Of a DNA stretch of 64,000 nucleotides, positions 7,479 to 16,012 are shown piece after piece. Source of the stretch: Corynebacterium guangdongense (GTDB lineage Bacteria; Actinomycetota; Actinomycetes; Mycobacteriales; Mycobacteriaceae); assembly GCF_030408915.1 (NCBI RefSeq), contig NZ_CP047654.1:1550001-1614000 (forward strand), in the 5' to 3' direction. The stretch's first letter is position 1, and the number at the start of each line of letters is the position of its first letter. The position numbers and the translations under genes were made by a program. A model generated the notes under the pieces. It saw nothing but the letters and a program-made list of their open reading frames with translations, made no database searches and had not been told where the DNA came from.

Positions 7479-9537
7479 GACGTTCCTCGTTCGGCTGCTC
7501 GTTGTTGCGTTCGGTGACCCAGGCGGTGACGATCTCGATGGCCTCGGCTACCGGCACTCCGTTGACCTGGGAACCGTCCAGGAAACGGAAGCTGACGGAG
7601 CCGGCCTCGACGTCCTTGCCGCCGGCGATGAGCATGAAGGGGATTTTGCCGGTGGTGTGGTTGCGGATCTTCTTCTGCATGCGGTCGTCGGAGTGATCGA
7701 CCTCGGCACGAATGCCCCGTGTCTTGAGCTGGTCGACGATCTCCTGCAGGTAGCCGCCGAACTCCTCGGCGATCGGGATACCGACGACCTGGGTCGGGGC
7801 GAGCCAGGCCGGGAAGGCGCCGGCATAGTGCTCGAGCAGCACCCCGAAGAAACGCTCGATGGAGCCGAAGAGCGCGCGGTGAATCATGATCGGCTGCTTC
7901 TTGGTGCCGTCGTTGGCGGTGTACTCCAGGTCGAAGCGTTCGGGCATGTTGAAGTCGAGCTGGACGGTCGACATCTGCCAGGTGCGCCCGATGGCGTCGC
8001 GGGCCTGGACGGAGATCTTCGGGCCGTAGAAGGCCGCGCCCTCCGGATCCGGGACCAGATCCAGACCGGAGCGGTCGGCCACACGCTGCAGAATCTCGGT
8101 GGAGGTCTCCCAGATCTCGTCGGAGCCGACCGACTTCTTCGGATCGCGGGTCGACAGCTCGAGGTAGAAGTCGTCCAGCCCGTAGTCCTTGAGCAGGGAG
8201 ATGATGAACTCCAGGACGGTGGTCAGCTCCTCCTCAAGCTGGTCCTCGGTGCAGTAGATGTGCGCGTCGTCCTGGGTGAAGCCGCGGGCGCGGGTCAGAC
8301 CGTGGATGACGCCGGACTTCTCGTAGCGGTACACGGTGCCGAACTCGAAGAGGCGCAGGGGCAGCTCGCGGTAGGAGCGGCCGCGCGAGTCGAAGATCAG
8401 GTTGTGCATCGGGCAGTTCATCGGCTTGAGGTAGTAGTCCTGGCCGGGCTTGGTCTCGTTACCCTCCTCGTCGTACTCGGCGTCGACGTGCATCGGCGGG
8501 AACATCCCGTCCTTGTAGAACCCGAGGTGACCCGACTTGTGGTACAGGTCCTCCTTGGTGATGTGCGGCGTGTTCACAAAGGAGTACCCGGCCTCAATGT
8601 GACGGCGCCGGGAGTGGTCCTCCATCGCGTTGCGGACGATGCCGCCGGCCGGGTGGAAGACCGGGAGACCGGAACCGAGCTCGTCCGGGAAGGAGAAAAG
8701 GTCCATCTCGGTGCCCAGACGCCGGTGGTCGCGCTTCTCCGCCTCGGCGAGCATGAGCTGGTGCTCGTCGAGCCTCTCCTTGGACTCCCAGGCGGTACCG
8801 TAGATGCGCTGCAGGCCGGCGTTGGCCTGGTCGCCGCGCCAGTAGGCCGCGGAGGAGCGGGTCAGGGCGAAGGCGGGAATGTAGCGGGTGGTCGGCAGGT
8901 GCGGGCCGCGGCACAGGTCCGACCACTCCACCTCGTTGGTGCGCGGGTTGACGTTGTCGTAGGCGGTCAGGTCACCGGCGCCGACCTCGGTGGCTTCGTC
9001 GGAGTCCGGGTCAACGTTGCCCTTGTCCTGGACGAGCTCGAGCTTGAACGGCTCGTCGGCCAGCTCGGCGGCGGCGGCCTCCGCGGACTCGTAGACGCGG
9101 CGCTCGAAACGCTGGCCGGACTTGATGATCTTCTTCATCGCCTTCTCGAGGGTCTTGAGGTCCTCCGGGGTGAAGGGCTCCTCGACCTGGAAGTCGTAGT
9201 AGAAGCCGTCCTTGATGGCCGGGCCGATGCCCAGCTTGGTGCCCGGGAACTCCTTCTGCACTGCCTGGGCCAGGACGTGGGCGGCGGAGTGGCGAATGAC
9301 GGCACGGCCCTCCTCGGTCCAGGCCGGGACGGCGGTGAAGACGGATTCCTCATCCGGGACGTGGGACAGGTCGCGGAGGGTGCCCTCGGCGTCCTTGACG
9401 ACGACGATCGCTTCCTCGCCCTTGTTCGGCAGATTCAGCTCGCGCATGGCGGCCCCGACGGCGGTGCCGGCGGGCACCGTGAAAGGGGCCGGAATCTCGT
9501 AGGAATGGGCGGAGGTGACGTTCTCGGCGGTGGTCAT
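7462..9537 (-). CDS. thrS: Threonyl-tRNA synthetase
   Basis: ThrRS charges tRNA-Thr and removes mis-attached serine. The 691-residue protein has the complete set of domains: TGS (about 15-75), the N2 editing domain with HSAAH (83-87) and CRGPH (209-213), the class II catalytic core including the zinc cysteine C375 (MNCPMHN) and the class II motif 2 region [12 protein letters not shown], and the C-terminal anticodon-binding domain (about 585-691). Start ATG at 9537. It is the first gene of the operon. I looked for a T-box leader in the upstream 156 bases and saw none; a weak -10-like TAGGAT (minus strand, about 9649-9654) is the only promoter candidate. Confidence 0.97.
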   Translation of the reverse strand: MTTAENVTSAHSYEIPAPFTVPAGTAVGAAMRELNLPNKGEEAIVVVKDAEGTLRDLSHVPDEESVFTAVPAWTEEGRAVIRHSAAHVLAQAVQKEFPGTKLGIGPAIKDGFYYDFQVEEPFTPEDLKTLEKAMKKIIKSGQRFERRVYESAEAAAAELADEPFKLELVQDKGNVDPDSDEATEVGAGDLTAYDNVNPRTNEVEWSDLCRGPHLPTTRYIPAFALTRSSAAYWRGDQANAGLQRIYGTAWESKERLDEHQLMLAEAEKRDHRRLGTEMDLFSFPDELGSGLPVFHPAGGIVRNAMEDHSRRRHIEAGYSFVNTPHITKEDLYHKSGHLGFYKDGMFPPMHVDAEYDEEGNETKPGQDYYLKPMNCPMHNLIFDSRGRSYRELPLRLFEFGTVYRYEKSGVIHGLTRARGFTQDDAHIYCTEDQLEEELTTVLEFIISLLKDYGLDDFYLELSTRDPKKSVGSDEIWETSTEILQRVADRSGLDLVPDPEGAAFYGPKISVQARDAIGRTWQMSTVQLDFNMPERFDLEYTANDGTKKQPIMIHRALFGSIERFFGVLLEHYAGAFPAWLAPTQVVGIPIAEEFGGYLQEIVDQLKTRGIRAEVDHSDDRMQKKIRNHTTGKIPFMLIAGGKDVEAGSVSFRFLDGSQVNGVPVAEAIEIVTAWVTERNNEQPNEERLAARR

Positions 9538-9693
9538 CAGATGGCGCTCCTTTTGCGCTCACGCCGGTGGCGGCATACCTGGCCGCCCCGGCTTGGTCGA
9601 TATCTCCACGTCCACTGCCGCCGTGACGGCGCGGGCGCTGCGGACCAATCCTAGCGCCTTATCCCCGCCGCACAGGGCTTGGGCCACGCAGAA

Positions 9694-10911
9694 CTACACC
9701 GCCAGGAAACGCTGCGCCCAGAAGGCGTCCTCCGTGGTTCCGGGCGGAATCCAGTACACGGCCGATCCGATGTGGGTGATCCAGGTGTTGAGTCGGTCCA
9801 GGTCATCCAGCCGCTGCTGGACCGGCGTGAACTGCTCGTCCGGGTCCCGCTGGAAGCAGATGAACACCAGACCTGAATTGCTCAGCCCGTCGGCCTCCGG
9901 CGGCAGGTCGTAGTTGTAGGCGCGGCGCAGCATGCGCTGCTCGGGATGCCCTTCGGCGGGCCGGGCCCGCGCCATGTGGCTGGCCGGATCGATGACCGGC
10001 AGCCCGTACCGGTCGGTCGCCCCGTAGTCGGGGGCGTCGAATTCTCCCCCGCCGCTGAGCGGCGCACCCGTGTCGAGGGTCCGACCCATCGACTCCTCAC
10101 GGGAGGTGCGGTCGAGCATTTCCCATTCGTCCATGTCCATCCTGATACGGCGCACGACCATGACCGTGGAACCGTCCTCGCGCCAGACCTGTTCGTCCTG
10201 CTCCCCGGCCGTCCTCGGATTGACGGTGCCGTCGAGCTGGCCGAAGAGGTTGCGTGGGGTCTCCCCCGGCCGGCGGGTTCCGGAGGCGTGCAGGAAACCC
10301 TGCTGCATCCAGGTGGGCGTGGCGTAGGTGGGGCTGGTGCGCACCATGTGACGGGTCGCGTGGCTGACCGTCAGCGGGTCGTCGCCGCAGATCTGCAGGA
10401 CCAGATCCGTTTGCCCCCACTTCTCCTCGAGCTGGTCGCGGGAGAAGGCGGGGATCTCGGCCAGGGGGGCGGCACCGGCAAGCTCGACGGCGCGCGGACC
10501 GAAGCCCACGGTGAACGTCAGGTTGGCGGGCGCCCGGACCATTTCCGGCTCCAGGCTGCCCACCGGCGCGGCGCCGCCGGTGAGCCGGCGGGCGTCCTCG
10601 GTCCAGGAGCGCATGAGCCGGGTGAGCCCCTCCCTGTCGACGCCGCCCTCGACGAAATTGAACCCGACGAGGTTGAGGTGGGCCTGCGCGGGGGTGACCA
10701 CGCCCGCCTGATGAACGCCGTCAAAATCGACGGTGGCCTCCCCCAGCGCGGGCGTAACGGTTCCCTCCGATCCCTCCTCGCCAGCGGGAGTACCGGAGGC
10801 CCCGCTCGGCACCGGAGCCGTGGAGCAGGCCGTCAGTGCCCCGGCGGCTGCCGTGGCAGAGGCGCCGGCGAGAAATTTCCGCCTGGCGATGTGTGTGGCG
10901 AACCCAGTCAT
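9694..10911 (-). CDS. Tat-exported DyP-type haem peroxidase (EfeB-like)
   Basis: DyP peroxidases use hydrogen peroxide to oxidise dyes, phenols or porphyrin-like substrates. The 405-residue protein starts at ATG 10911 (GAGGAT region upstream). The N-terminus has a twin-arginine motif (ARRKFLAG, R10-R11) followed by a hydrophobic stretch and a lipobox-like LTAC (C29), so it may be a Tat lipoprotein. The catalytic GxxDG motif is NLFGQLDGTVNPR (D227), and H312 (SHMARARP) is the likely haem ligand. It lies 31 bases after the PCuAC gene. The iron transport genes efeU and efeO are not next to it. Confidence 0.92.
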   Translation of the reverse strand: MTGFATHIARRKFLAGASATAAAGALTACSTAPVPSGASGTPAGEEGSEGTVTPALGEATVDFDGVHQAGVVTPAQAHLNLVGFNFVEGGVDREGLTRLMRSWTEDARRLTGGAAPVGSLEPEMVRAPANLTFTVGFGPRAVELAGAAPLAEIPAFSRDQLEEKWGQTDLVLQICGDDPLTVSHATRHMVRTSPTYATPTWMQQGFLHASGTRRPGETPRNLFGQLDGTVNPRTAGEQDEQVWREDGSTVMVVRRIRMDMDEWEMLDRTSREESMGRTLDTGAPLSGGGEFDAPDYGATDRYGLPVIDPASHMARARPAEGHPEQRMLRRAYNYDLPPEADGLSNSGLVFICFQRDPDEQFTPVQQRLDDLDRLNTWITHIGSAVYWIPPGTTEDAFWAQRFLAV

Positions 10912-10942
10912 GTCCTCTATCCTCAGTGACTCCGGGGGCCGG

Positions 10943-11557
10943 CTAGCGGGCCGTCTGCGCGGACGTCTCCCCCGCGGACTCCGGGCTGTGGCCCTGGAGG
11001 CCGCCGTCCGCGCCATAGTTCTCCTCGCCCGCGAGGACGGTGCGCACCGGGACCTCCGGAACGTCGACGGTGGAGCCGTCGGCGAACTCGAGCGTCAGGG
11101 TGACGACGTCACCGGCCGGAATATCGCCCTCCACGCCCATGATCATGAGGTGGTCGCCCCCCGGAACGAGCTCGTAGGTGCCGTCGGCCGGGATGATCAT
11201 GGGATCGCTCTTCGGTCGCATGACCCCGTCGACGACCTCGTGAATCTCGTTGGTGCCGGAACCGAGGTCCGTCTGGAATCCGACGAGCTCGAGAGCCTCG
11301 CCGGTGTGGTTGGTCAGGGTGCCGAAGACCCCGGTCATCATCGAGTCCGCGGCCTTCTCACGGACGAAGCCGTCCTCCAGGGTGACGACTGGCGCCACGG
11401 CGTCCGTCGACGCCGCAGTGGTTTCCGCCACGCCGGTCGCGCTCGTGCCGGCGGCGGTGGTCTCGCCCGGCGTGTCCGCGTCGTTCGAGGTGCAGGCGCC
11501 GAGCAGCAGGGCGGTGGTGGCGAGGGCGGCGATGATGCCGGTGGTGCGGATGGTCAT
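10943..11557 (-). CDS. PCuAC copper chaperone lipoprotein
   Basis: PCuAC (DUF461) proteins carry Cu(I) outside the membrane and help build the CuA centre of cytochrome oxidase. The 204-residue product begins at ATG 11557 after GAGGAGACC and has a lipoprotein signal with LLLGAC (C22), a Ser/Thr/Ala linker (about 24-55) and the metal-binding HxnM...HxM pattern with H106, M113, H136 and M138. A C-terminal tail (about 165-204) is Gly/Ser rich and not conserved. It follows copC by 28 bases and precedes the DyP peroxidase. Confidence 0.92.
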   Translation of the reverse strand: MTIRTTGIIAALATTALLLGACTSNDADTPGETTAAGTSATGVAETTAASTDAVAPVVTLEDGFVREKAADSMMTGVFGTLTNHTGEALELVGFQTDLGSGTNEIHEVVDGVMRPKSDPMIIPADGTYELVPGGDHLMIMGVEGDIPAGDVVTLTLEFADGSTVDVPEVPVRTVLAGEENYGADGGLQGHSPESAGETSAQTAR

Positions 11558-11585
11558 GGGAGGTCTCCTCAGGATGGGGGTGGGA

Positions 11586-12173
11586 TTACTGCTCGTCGAG
11601 GGTGCCACGCAGGTTGTCGCGCCTGCGGCTCTTCGCGACGGCGGCCACGGCGGCCGCGGCAAGTGCCAGGACCGCGACGGCGGCCACGGCGATCTTGGCT
11701 CCTGCGCTCATTCCGGTCTCGTCGACCTGTTCGGGCCGGGAGGCGCCGTCCGTCCCCTCCGCCGGGGCGTCCTGCGGCTGGGTGGCCGCGGCGTCGCCGG
11801 CGACGGTGAAGGTCGTCATGCCCCGGGTGGAATGGCCGTCGGAGGAGGTGATCTGGAAACCGATCCGGTACTCCCCCGGACCCGCGTCCACCTCCTGGGG
11901 GACCCGGAGGGAAACGTTGCGGCCCTCGACGGTGGGTTCGCCGGTGAACAGGACCTCGCCGGAGTCCGCCGCGGAGACGGCCAGGGTGTTGAAGCCCTCC
12001 TTCGGAATTCCGGAAAACTCCAGAACCACTTCCTCCGGGAACTGCTCCACCGTCTCACCGTCGGCGGGATTTCCGCCGAGCACGACGTCATGCGCCAGCG
12101 CAGCCGGCGTGGCCAGTGCAGCGAGACCGAGGGCGCCCAAGGTGGCGACGGTGCGACGAAGTGGCAGTGGCAT
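11586..12173 (-). CDS. copC: CopC-domain copper-binding protein with C-terminal membrane anchor
   Basis: A 195-residue exported protein. The signal peptide ends at ALA-HDV, which leaves the copper-binding histidine at the mature N-terminus (H28); the second site lies in SSDGHSTRG (about 116-124). A disordered acidic linker (about 132-152) leads to one membrane helix (about 155-180) with the positive stop SRRRDN. The usual CopD/YcnJ partner domain is not encoded next to it. It heads a copC-PCuAC-DyP group, all secreted, which points to copper delivery at the outer face of the membrane. Confidence 0.9.
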   Translation of the reverse strand: MPLPLRRTVATLGALGLAALATPAALAHDVVLGGNPADGETVEQFPEEVVLEFSGIPKEGFNTLAVSAADSGEVLFTGEPTVEGRNVSLRVPQEVDAGPGEYRIGFQITSSDGHSTRGMTTFTVAGDAAATQPQDAPAEGTDGASRPEQVDETGMSAGAKIAVAAVAVLALAAAAVAAVAKSRRRDNLRGTLDEQ

Positions 12174-12433
12174 CAGATGGTTTCCCCTCGACGAGTGAGT
12201 TGGTGCGGTGGGTGCGCGAGCACCTCATGAACGGCAGTTTACGTGGGCCGAAGCATTCGGCCCTGTAGCATTAGTCGCCTGTCACCCTACGAAAGTTCCA
12301 GACGAACCACACCATTGGATGGAATCACCCCGCACAGGGGTAGACGGTCCAGGGGCGACTCTTTCCCGTCGGCCGGTATGGCGACAGTGCCGCGCCCCAC
12401 GCATCAACGTCGCACGCCGGAAACGACGAAAAA
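12174..12433. other. Intergenic region upstream of copC
   Basis: No gene seen. It should hold the copC promoter (minus strand). The only structure I can point to is the perfect hairpin GGCCGAA-GCA-TTCGGCC at 12247-12263, which would lie in or near the copC leader, and the direct T run of the tRNA terminator at its right end. Confidence 0.5.
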
Positions 12434-12455
12434 CCGCCCGGCGTGAGCCGGGCGG
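12424..12455 (-). terminator. Rho-independent terminator of the tRNA array
   Basis: CCGCCCGGC (12434-12442) pairs perfectly with GCCGGGCGG (12447-12455) around a GTGA loop, and the minus strand then reads TTTTTCG. It lies 9 bases after the last tRNA-Gly. Confidence 0.9.
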
Positions 12456-12463
12456 GAAATGAG

Positions 12464-12536
12464 AGCGGATGACGAGACTCGAACTCGCGACCCTCACCTT
12501 GGCAAGGTGATGCGCTACCAACTGCGCTACATCCGC
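12464..12536 (-). tRNA. tRNA-Gly(GCC), copy 3 in transcription order
   Basis: 73 bases. Acceptor GCGGATG pairs with CATCCGC, discriminator T. Anticodon stem TCACC/GGTGA around TTGCCAA gives GCC. T-arm GAGTTCGAGTC is present. No CCA is encoded. Sequence is identical to the copies at 12771 and 12986. Confidence 0.96.
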
Positions 12537-12555
12537 GTAAGCCCCGAAAGGAACT

Positions 12556-12630
12556 TGGTGCGCGATACAGGGATTGAACCTGTGACCCCTACCGTGTCGA
12601 GGTAGTGCTCTACCGCTGAGCTAATCGCGC
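12556..12630 (-). tRNA. tRNA-Val(GAC), second copy in transcription order, CCA encoded
   Basis: Acceptor GCGCGAT pairs with ATCGCGC; anticodon stem CTACC/GGTAG around TCGACAC gives GAC. T-arm CAGGTTCAATCCCTG. The 3' CCA is encoded at 12556-12558, unlike in the other five genes of the array. Confidence 0.95.
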
Positions 12631-12645
12631 AAGTATGTGGTTGAG

Positions 12646-12716
12646 AGGTGAGAACGGGAATCGAACCCGTGTAAACGGTTTTGCAGACCGTTGCCTAACC
12701 ACTCGGCCATCCCACC
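12646..12716 (-). tRNA. tRNA-Cys(GCA)
   Basis: 71 bases. Acceptor GGTGGGA pairs with TCTCACC with one G-T wobble; anticodon stem ACGGT/ACCGT around CTGCAAA gives GCA; T-arm GGGTTCGATTCCC. No CCA encoded. Confidence 0.95.
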
Positions 12717-12770
12717 GTTGAGGTTCAGCACCCTTCGGGCCCCTCAGGAGGTACTTGTTTAAGGTACCAG

Positions 12771-12843
12771 AGCGGATGACGAGACTCGAACTCGCGACCC
12801 TCACCTTGGCAAGGTGATGCGCTACCAACTGCGCTACATCCGC
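12771..12843 (-). tRNA. tRNA-Gly(GCC), copy 2 in transcription order
   Basis: 73 bases, identical to the copies at 12464 and 12986; anticodon GCC. Lies between tRNA-Val and tRNA-Cys. No CCA encoded. Confidence 0.96.
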
Positions 12844-12865
12844 ATTGTTGAGGCTTAACCCTCAG

Positions 12866-12937
12866 TGCGCGATACAGGGATTGAACCTGTGACCCCTACC
12901 GTGTCGAGGTAGTGCTCTACCGCTGAGCTAATCGCGC
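12866..12937 (-). tRNA. tRNA-Val(GAC), first copy in transcription order
   Basis: 72 bases, same sequence as the gene body at 12559-12630; anticodon GAC. No CCA encoded at its 3' end (CTG follows the discriminator). Confidence 0.95.
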
Positions 12938-12985
12938 GGAACATTTCAACCGCGACCTTAACAGATCGTGACCCGGTGAAATGAG

Positions 12986-13058
12986 AGCGGATGACGAGAC
13001 TCGAACTCGCGACCCTCACCTTGGCAAGGTGATGCGCTACCAACTGCGCTACATCCGC
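12986..13058 (-). tRNA. tRNA-Gly(GCC), first gene of the array
   Basis: 73 bases, identical to the other two Gly genes; anticodon GCC. It is closest to the array promoter at 13113-13142. Confidence 0.96.
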
Positions 13059-13112
13059 ATTCTTTATTCTGTTGTTTCTGCTTTGCCCCGTTGCCGTGGC
13101 CAGCGAGACAAA

Positions 13113-13142
13113 ACTTTATCCTGATCGCCGAGCCACATACAA
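13113..13142 (-). promoter_or_regulatory. Probable promoter of the six-gene tRNA array
   Basis: On the minus strand, TTGTAT (13137-13142) is followed after 18 bases by TAAAGT (13113-13118). The start point would be near 13106, about 48 bases before the first tRNA-Gly. Confidence 0.55.
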
Positions 13143-13317
13143 ATCGCCAGCTAAACGGTGGTTTTGGGGAGATCTCACCACCCGGTGACGAATGACAACG
13201 ATGTCATTCGGCTGGTCGCGGACCTGAATCGGGGGACTAAAAGGACCGCGGCGGCGGATACCTCTTTTATACCGCGGGAGGGATGAGCGCGATTAGGAAT
13301 GCCGGATGCGCCCGTGC

Positions 13318-13323
13318 TAACTT
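13318..13323 (+). promoter_or_regulatory. Possible -10 of tRNA-Val(CAC)
   Basis: TAACTT, preceded by TGC, lies 11 bases before the tRNA. No convincing -35; low confidence. The rest of the gap 13143-13317 shows nothing I can name. Confidence 0.3.
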
Positions 13324-13334
13324 TGTCCGAGCAA

Positions 13335-13409
13335 GGTCCTATAGCTCAGTGGGAGAGCGTTCCGTTCACACCGGAAAGGTCGCTGGTTCAATCCCAGCTA
13401 GGACCACCA
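13335..13409 (+). tRNA. tRNA-Val(CAC), CCA encoded
   Basis: Acceptor GGTCCTA pairs with TAGGACC; anticodon stem TTCCG/CGGAA around TTCACAC gives CAC; T-arm CTGGTTCAATCCCAG. Discriminator A at 13406 and CCA at 13407-13409. It is a single-gene unit transcribed away from the array and has its own terminator. Confidence 0.95.
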
Positions 13410-13412
13410 CTT

Positions 13413-13446
13413 CAGGCCCGCCAGTAATGAGCGGGCCTGTTTTTCT
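13413..13446 (+). terminator. Rho-independent terminator of tRNA-Val(CAC)
   Basis: CAGGCCCGC (13413-13421) pairs perfectly with GCGGGCCTG (13431-13439), followed by TTTTTTCTTT. Confidence 0.92.
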
Positions 13447-13557
13447 TTGCCCCGGCAGGTGCCCGCCCGGAGCTTTTCGACGGCGTTCACCGAACTCCCG
13501 CACCCGCCGCGGTCCTGCCGGTGGGGCCGTGCCCCGCCGACCGAACAGGAGCATCAC

Positions 13558-14229
13558 ATGACCGAGCGCATCGACGTGGACGAGCTGATCGGACCGCTCG
13601 AGCCCGGGACGGTCCGCGCCATCCTGGCCACCACGCTCAACGGCTCCGCGGCCACCCCGGAAGGAACCTCTGGGGGGCTCGGCAACCGAACCGACACCGA
13701 GCTACTCCTGCGCGTGCGCGAGGTCGTCGACGTCATCATCGTCAGCGCCGGCACCGTCCGGGCGGAGGACTACGGACCGGCCCACACCGGAACTCCCATC
13801 GCGGTCGTCTCCCGCAGTCTCGACTTCGACACGTCGACGCGTTTCTTCAGCGGAGCCGGCCCCATCGTCCTCACTCCGCAGACGTGCGTCGACGACCCGG
13901 CGCTGGCGAGCAGACGTGAAGAACTTGCCGACGCCGGAGCGCGGCTGCTCAGTTCAGGTGACGGCTCCCCCGCCGCGATGCTCGAGGCGCTGCGCACGAT
14001 CGGTCTCGAAGACGTCAGCCTCGAGGGCGGCCCGAGCCTCTATGAAGCGTTCCTCAGCGCCGGACTCATCGACGTCTGGCACGTCACCGTGGACCCCAGC
14101 GTCGTCGTCCCCGTTGAAACCCCCGTCCTGGCGAACACCGACGCGGCGGCGGCCCGCCACCGGCTCATCCTCGAAAGCGTGCGCGGCACCGACGACGGCT
14201 GCCTCTTCCTGCGCTACCGGCGCGCTTGA
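13558..14229 (+). CDS. RibD C-terminal-domain reductase (DHFR-fold, Rv2671-like)
   Basis: A stand-alone reductase domain of the RibD type, 223 residues, with no deaminase domain. Family members reduce a pyrimidine intermediate of riboflavin synthesis or dihydrofolate with NADPH; the M. tuberculosis homologue Rv2671 has been linked to dihydrofolate reduction and antifolate resistance. Motifs seen: SAGTVRAEDYGP (about 66-77) and LEGGPSLYEAFLSAGLIDVW (about 155-174). Start ATG 13558 follows AGGAG at 7 bases; a longer in-frame reading overlaps the tRNA terminator and is rejected. It is followed closely by aftC, the same order as in mycobacteria. Confidence 0.88.
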   Translation: MTERIDVDELIGPLEPGTVRAILATTLNGSAATPEGTSGGLGNRTDTELLLRVREVVDVIIVSAGTVRAEDYGPAHTGTPIAVVSRSLDFDTSTRFFSGAGPIVLTPQTCVDDPALASRREELADAGARLLSSGDGSPAAMLEALRTIGLEDVSLEGGPSLYEAFLSAGLIDVWHVTVDPSVVVPVETPVLANTDAAAARHRLILESVRGTDDGCLFLRYRRA

Positions 14230-14253
14230 GGCCGGTCCCCGGCGGGCGTCGGC

Positions 14254-14259
14254 TAGCGT
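14254..14259 (+). promoter_or_regulatory. Probable -10 of a leaderless aftC transcript
   Basis: TAGCGT ends 8 bases before GTG 14268 and selects that start over the in-frame ATG-like codon at 14226. Confidence 0.45.
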
Positions 14260-14267
14260 TGGTCAGC

Positions 14268-15527
14268 GTGTCCAACGTCTTGAGCCAGCTTGTCGCCACG
14301 CCCCCGCAGCACCTTCGGCCCGACGCCGCCCGCATCGCCACCGTCGCGCTGTGGCCGATCGCGGTCATGGTGGTCCTGCACAGTGTCCTCGTCCTCGCCT
14401 TCAACGGTTCGGTCACCGACGACTTCACCACCGTCTACTCCGCCATCCGGCGCATGCTCGGCGGGGTGCCCGTCTACAACGAGAACTACGCGACCGTCGA
14501 CCCGCATTACCTCTACAACCCGGGGGCGACCCTGCTGCTCGCGCCGATGGGGTTGTCAGGCGACCGTGAGCTCTCCCGGGCGGTCTTCATCGTGCTCAAC
14601 GCCGCGGCCATCATCGCCGCGCTGGCCGTTCTCGTGCGGCTGGTCGGCCACCGGCTCACCTCCTGGCTGTTCCCCGGGGCCGTCACCGTAGCCTTTCTCA
14701 CCGAGAGCGTGCGCAACACCCTCATCTTCTCGAACATCAACGGCATCCTCCTGCTGGCGCTGTCCGGGTTCCTCTGGCTTCTGCTGCGCGGACACCGCTG
14801 GTGGGCGGGGCTCGTGCTGGGGCTCGCGATCGTCGTCAAGCCCATGTTCGCACCCCTGCTGCTGTTGCCGCTGATGAAATTCGACTGGCGCACCATCCTC
14901 GGCGGCGTCGCCGTACCGGTACTGGCCAACGTCATCGCCTGGCCGCTGGTGCCCGGAGCCGGCGACTACCTCACCCGCGTGGTGCCCTACCTCGGTGAGA
15001 CCCGCGACTACGCCAACTCCTCGCTGGCCGGCTTCGCCGTCTACTTCGACATGCCCGGCTGGCTGGAGGCCGTACTGTGGCTGACGCTCGGGGTCTTCGT
15101 CGCCGTCGGGCTGGCGGCGCTGTTCTTCTACCGGGACTCCGCGCCCCTCTTCTGGGCCACGACCACCACCGGACTGCTGCTGACGGGCGTGTTCGTCATG
15201 AGTTCGCTGGGCCAGCAGTATTACTCGATGATGCTCTTCCCGATGATCCTCACCGTCGCCACCCGCCTCTCCGTCTTCCACGTGTGGCCGGCCTGGCTGG
15301 CGGCGTTCCTCTTCCTCTGGCCCGGTGACTGGCACTCTGTCCACGCCCCCGATGCGGGCCGGTGGGCCAGCTACTTCACCGCGACCGCCGGCTGGTCGAT
15401 GCTCGTCGTCGTCATCGCCGTCACCGCAGTCGTCTACCTGCGCCGCGACCGGAATATTTTAACGTCCGCTACGGTTGCAGCACAGGAACCAGTGGCAGCA
15501 AATGGGAATGGAGAGACACATGTCTGA
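14268..15527 (+). CDS. aftC: Alpha-(1->3)-arabinofuranosyltransferase AftC (GT-C, GT87-like)
   Basis: AftC adds alpha-1,3 branches to the arabinan of arabinogalactan and lipoarabinomannan, using decaprenyl-phosphoryl-arabinose outside the membrane. The 419-residue polytopic protein shows about ten to twelve hydrophobic helices and the GT-C acidic pair after the first helix (SVTDDFTTVYSA, D51-D52), followed by YNENYATVDPHYLYNP. Identification rests on this architecture and on its place between the RibD-like gene and msrB, as in M. tuberculosis Rv2673. Its last 8 bases overlap msrB. Confidence 0.88.
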   Translation: MSNVLSQLVATPPQHLRPDAARIATVALWPIAVMVVLHSVLVLAFNGSVTDDFTTVYSAIRRMLGGVPVYNENYATVDPHYLYNPGATLLLAPMGLSGDRELSRAVFIVLNAAAIIAALAVLVRLVGHRLTSWLFPGAVTVAFLTESVRNTLIFSNINGILLLALSGFLWLLLRGHRWWAGLVLGLAIVVKPMFAPLLLLPLMKFDWRTILGGVAVPVLANVIAWPLVPGAGDYLTRVVPYLGETRDYANSSLAGFAVYFDMPGWLEAVLWLTLGVFVAVGLAALFFYRDSAPLFWATTTTGLLLTGVFVMSSLGQQYYSMMLFPMILTVATRLSVFHVWPAWLAAFLFLWPGDWHSVHAPDAGRWASYFTATAGWSMLVVVIAVTAVVYLRRDRNILTSATVAAQEPVAANGNGETHV

Positions 15528-15930
15528 GATCGACTTCAAGAACCTCCCCGATCAGGAGTGGCGTCAGCGACTGAGCCCGGAGGAGTACTTCGTCCTTCGC
15601 CAGGCCGGCACCGAACCGCCGCACGTCGGCGAGTACACCGACACCACCACCGAGGGGGTCTACGCCTGCCGCGCCTGCGGGGCGGAGATCTTCCGCTCCA
15701 CCGAGAAATTCGAGTCGCACTGCGGCTGGCCGTCCTTCTTCGACCCGGCCGCGACCGACGCCGTCTACGAGAAGGTCGACACCTCCCACGGCATGGTGCG
15801 CCGCGAAGTGCTGTGCGCCAACTGCGACTCCCACCTGGGCCACGTCTTCGAAGGCGAGGGCTACAACACCCCCACCGATCTTCGCTACTGCATCAACTCA
15901 CTCAGCATGACCCTCAAGCCGGCCGAGTAA
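15520..15930 (+). CDS. msrB: Peptide methionine (R)-S-oxide reductase MsrB
   Basis: MsrB reduces methionine-R-sulfoxide in proteins, using thioredoxin or mycothiol-linked partners. The 136-residue protein has the zinc site C50/C53 (CRAC) and C99/C102 (CANC), the catalytic C124 in RYCINSLSM, and C68 (CGWPSF) as a possible resolving cysteine. It is a cysteine, not selenocysteine, enzyme. Start ATG 15520 has GGAGAG upstream inside aftC, and the two genes overlap by 8 bases, so they are co-translated. Confidence 0.96.
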   Translation: MSEIDFKNLPDQEWRQRLSPEEYFVLRQAGTEPPHVGEYTDTTTEGVYACRACGAEIFRSTEKFESHCGWPSFFDPAATDAVYEKVDTSHGMVRREVLCANCDSHLGHVFEGEGYNTPTDLRYCINSLSMTLKPAE

Positions 15931-15948
15931 CACCCCCGGCCGACCCGT

Positions 15949-15984
15949 GGGCGCCCGCACCCTCCCCCGGGGGTGCGGGCGCCC
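15949..15984. terminator. Strong bidirectional hairpin between msrB and hemQ
   Basis: GGGCGCCCGCACCC (15949-15962) pairs perfectly over 14 bases with GGGTGCGGGCGCCC (15971-15984). It separates two convergent genes. No long T run on either side. Confidence 0.75.
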
Positions 15985-16012
15985 CGCTTTCCGGGTACCC
16001 CGGGTCCGTCTG

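Noticed and set aside
7258..9654. Very long plus-strand open frame (about 800 codons) opposite thrS and the HIT gene
   Set aside because: It is a GC-rich shadow frame: Val/Gly/Asp/Leu rich with no domain, while the opposite strand encodes complete ThrRS.
9538..9693. Possible T-box leader of thrS
   Set aside because: No T-box sequence, specifier loop or terminator pair is visible in the 156 bases upstream.
12464..13058. Regularly repeated sequences that could look like a CRISPR array
   Set aside because: The repeats fold as tRNA cloverleaves with anticodons GCC, GAC and GCA; short open frames over them are artefacts.
15520..15930. Selenocysteine form of MsrB
   Set aside because: The catalytic position is a normal cysteine codon (RYCINSLSM) and no in-frame TGA occurs.
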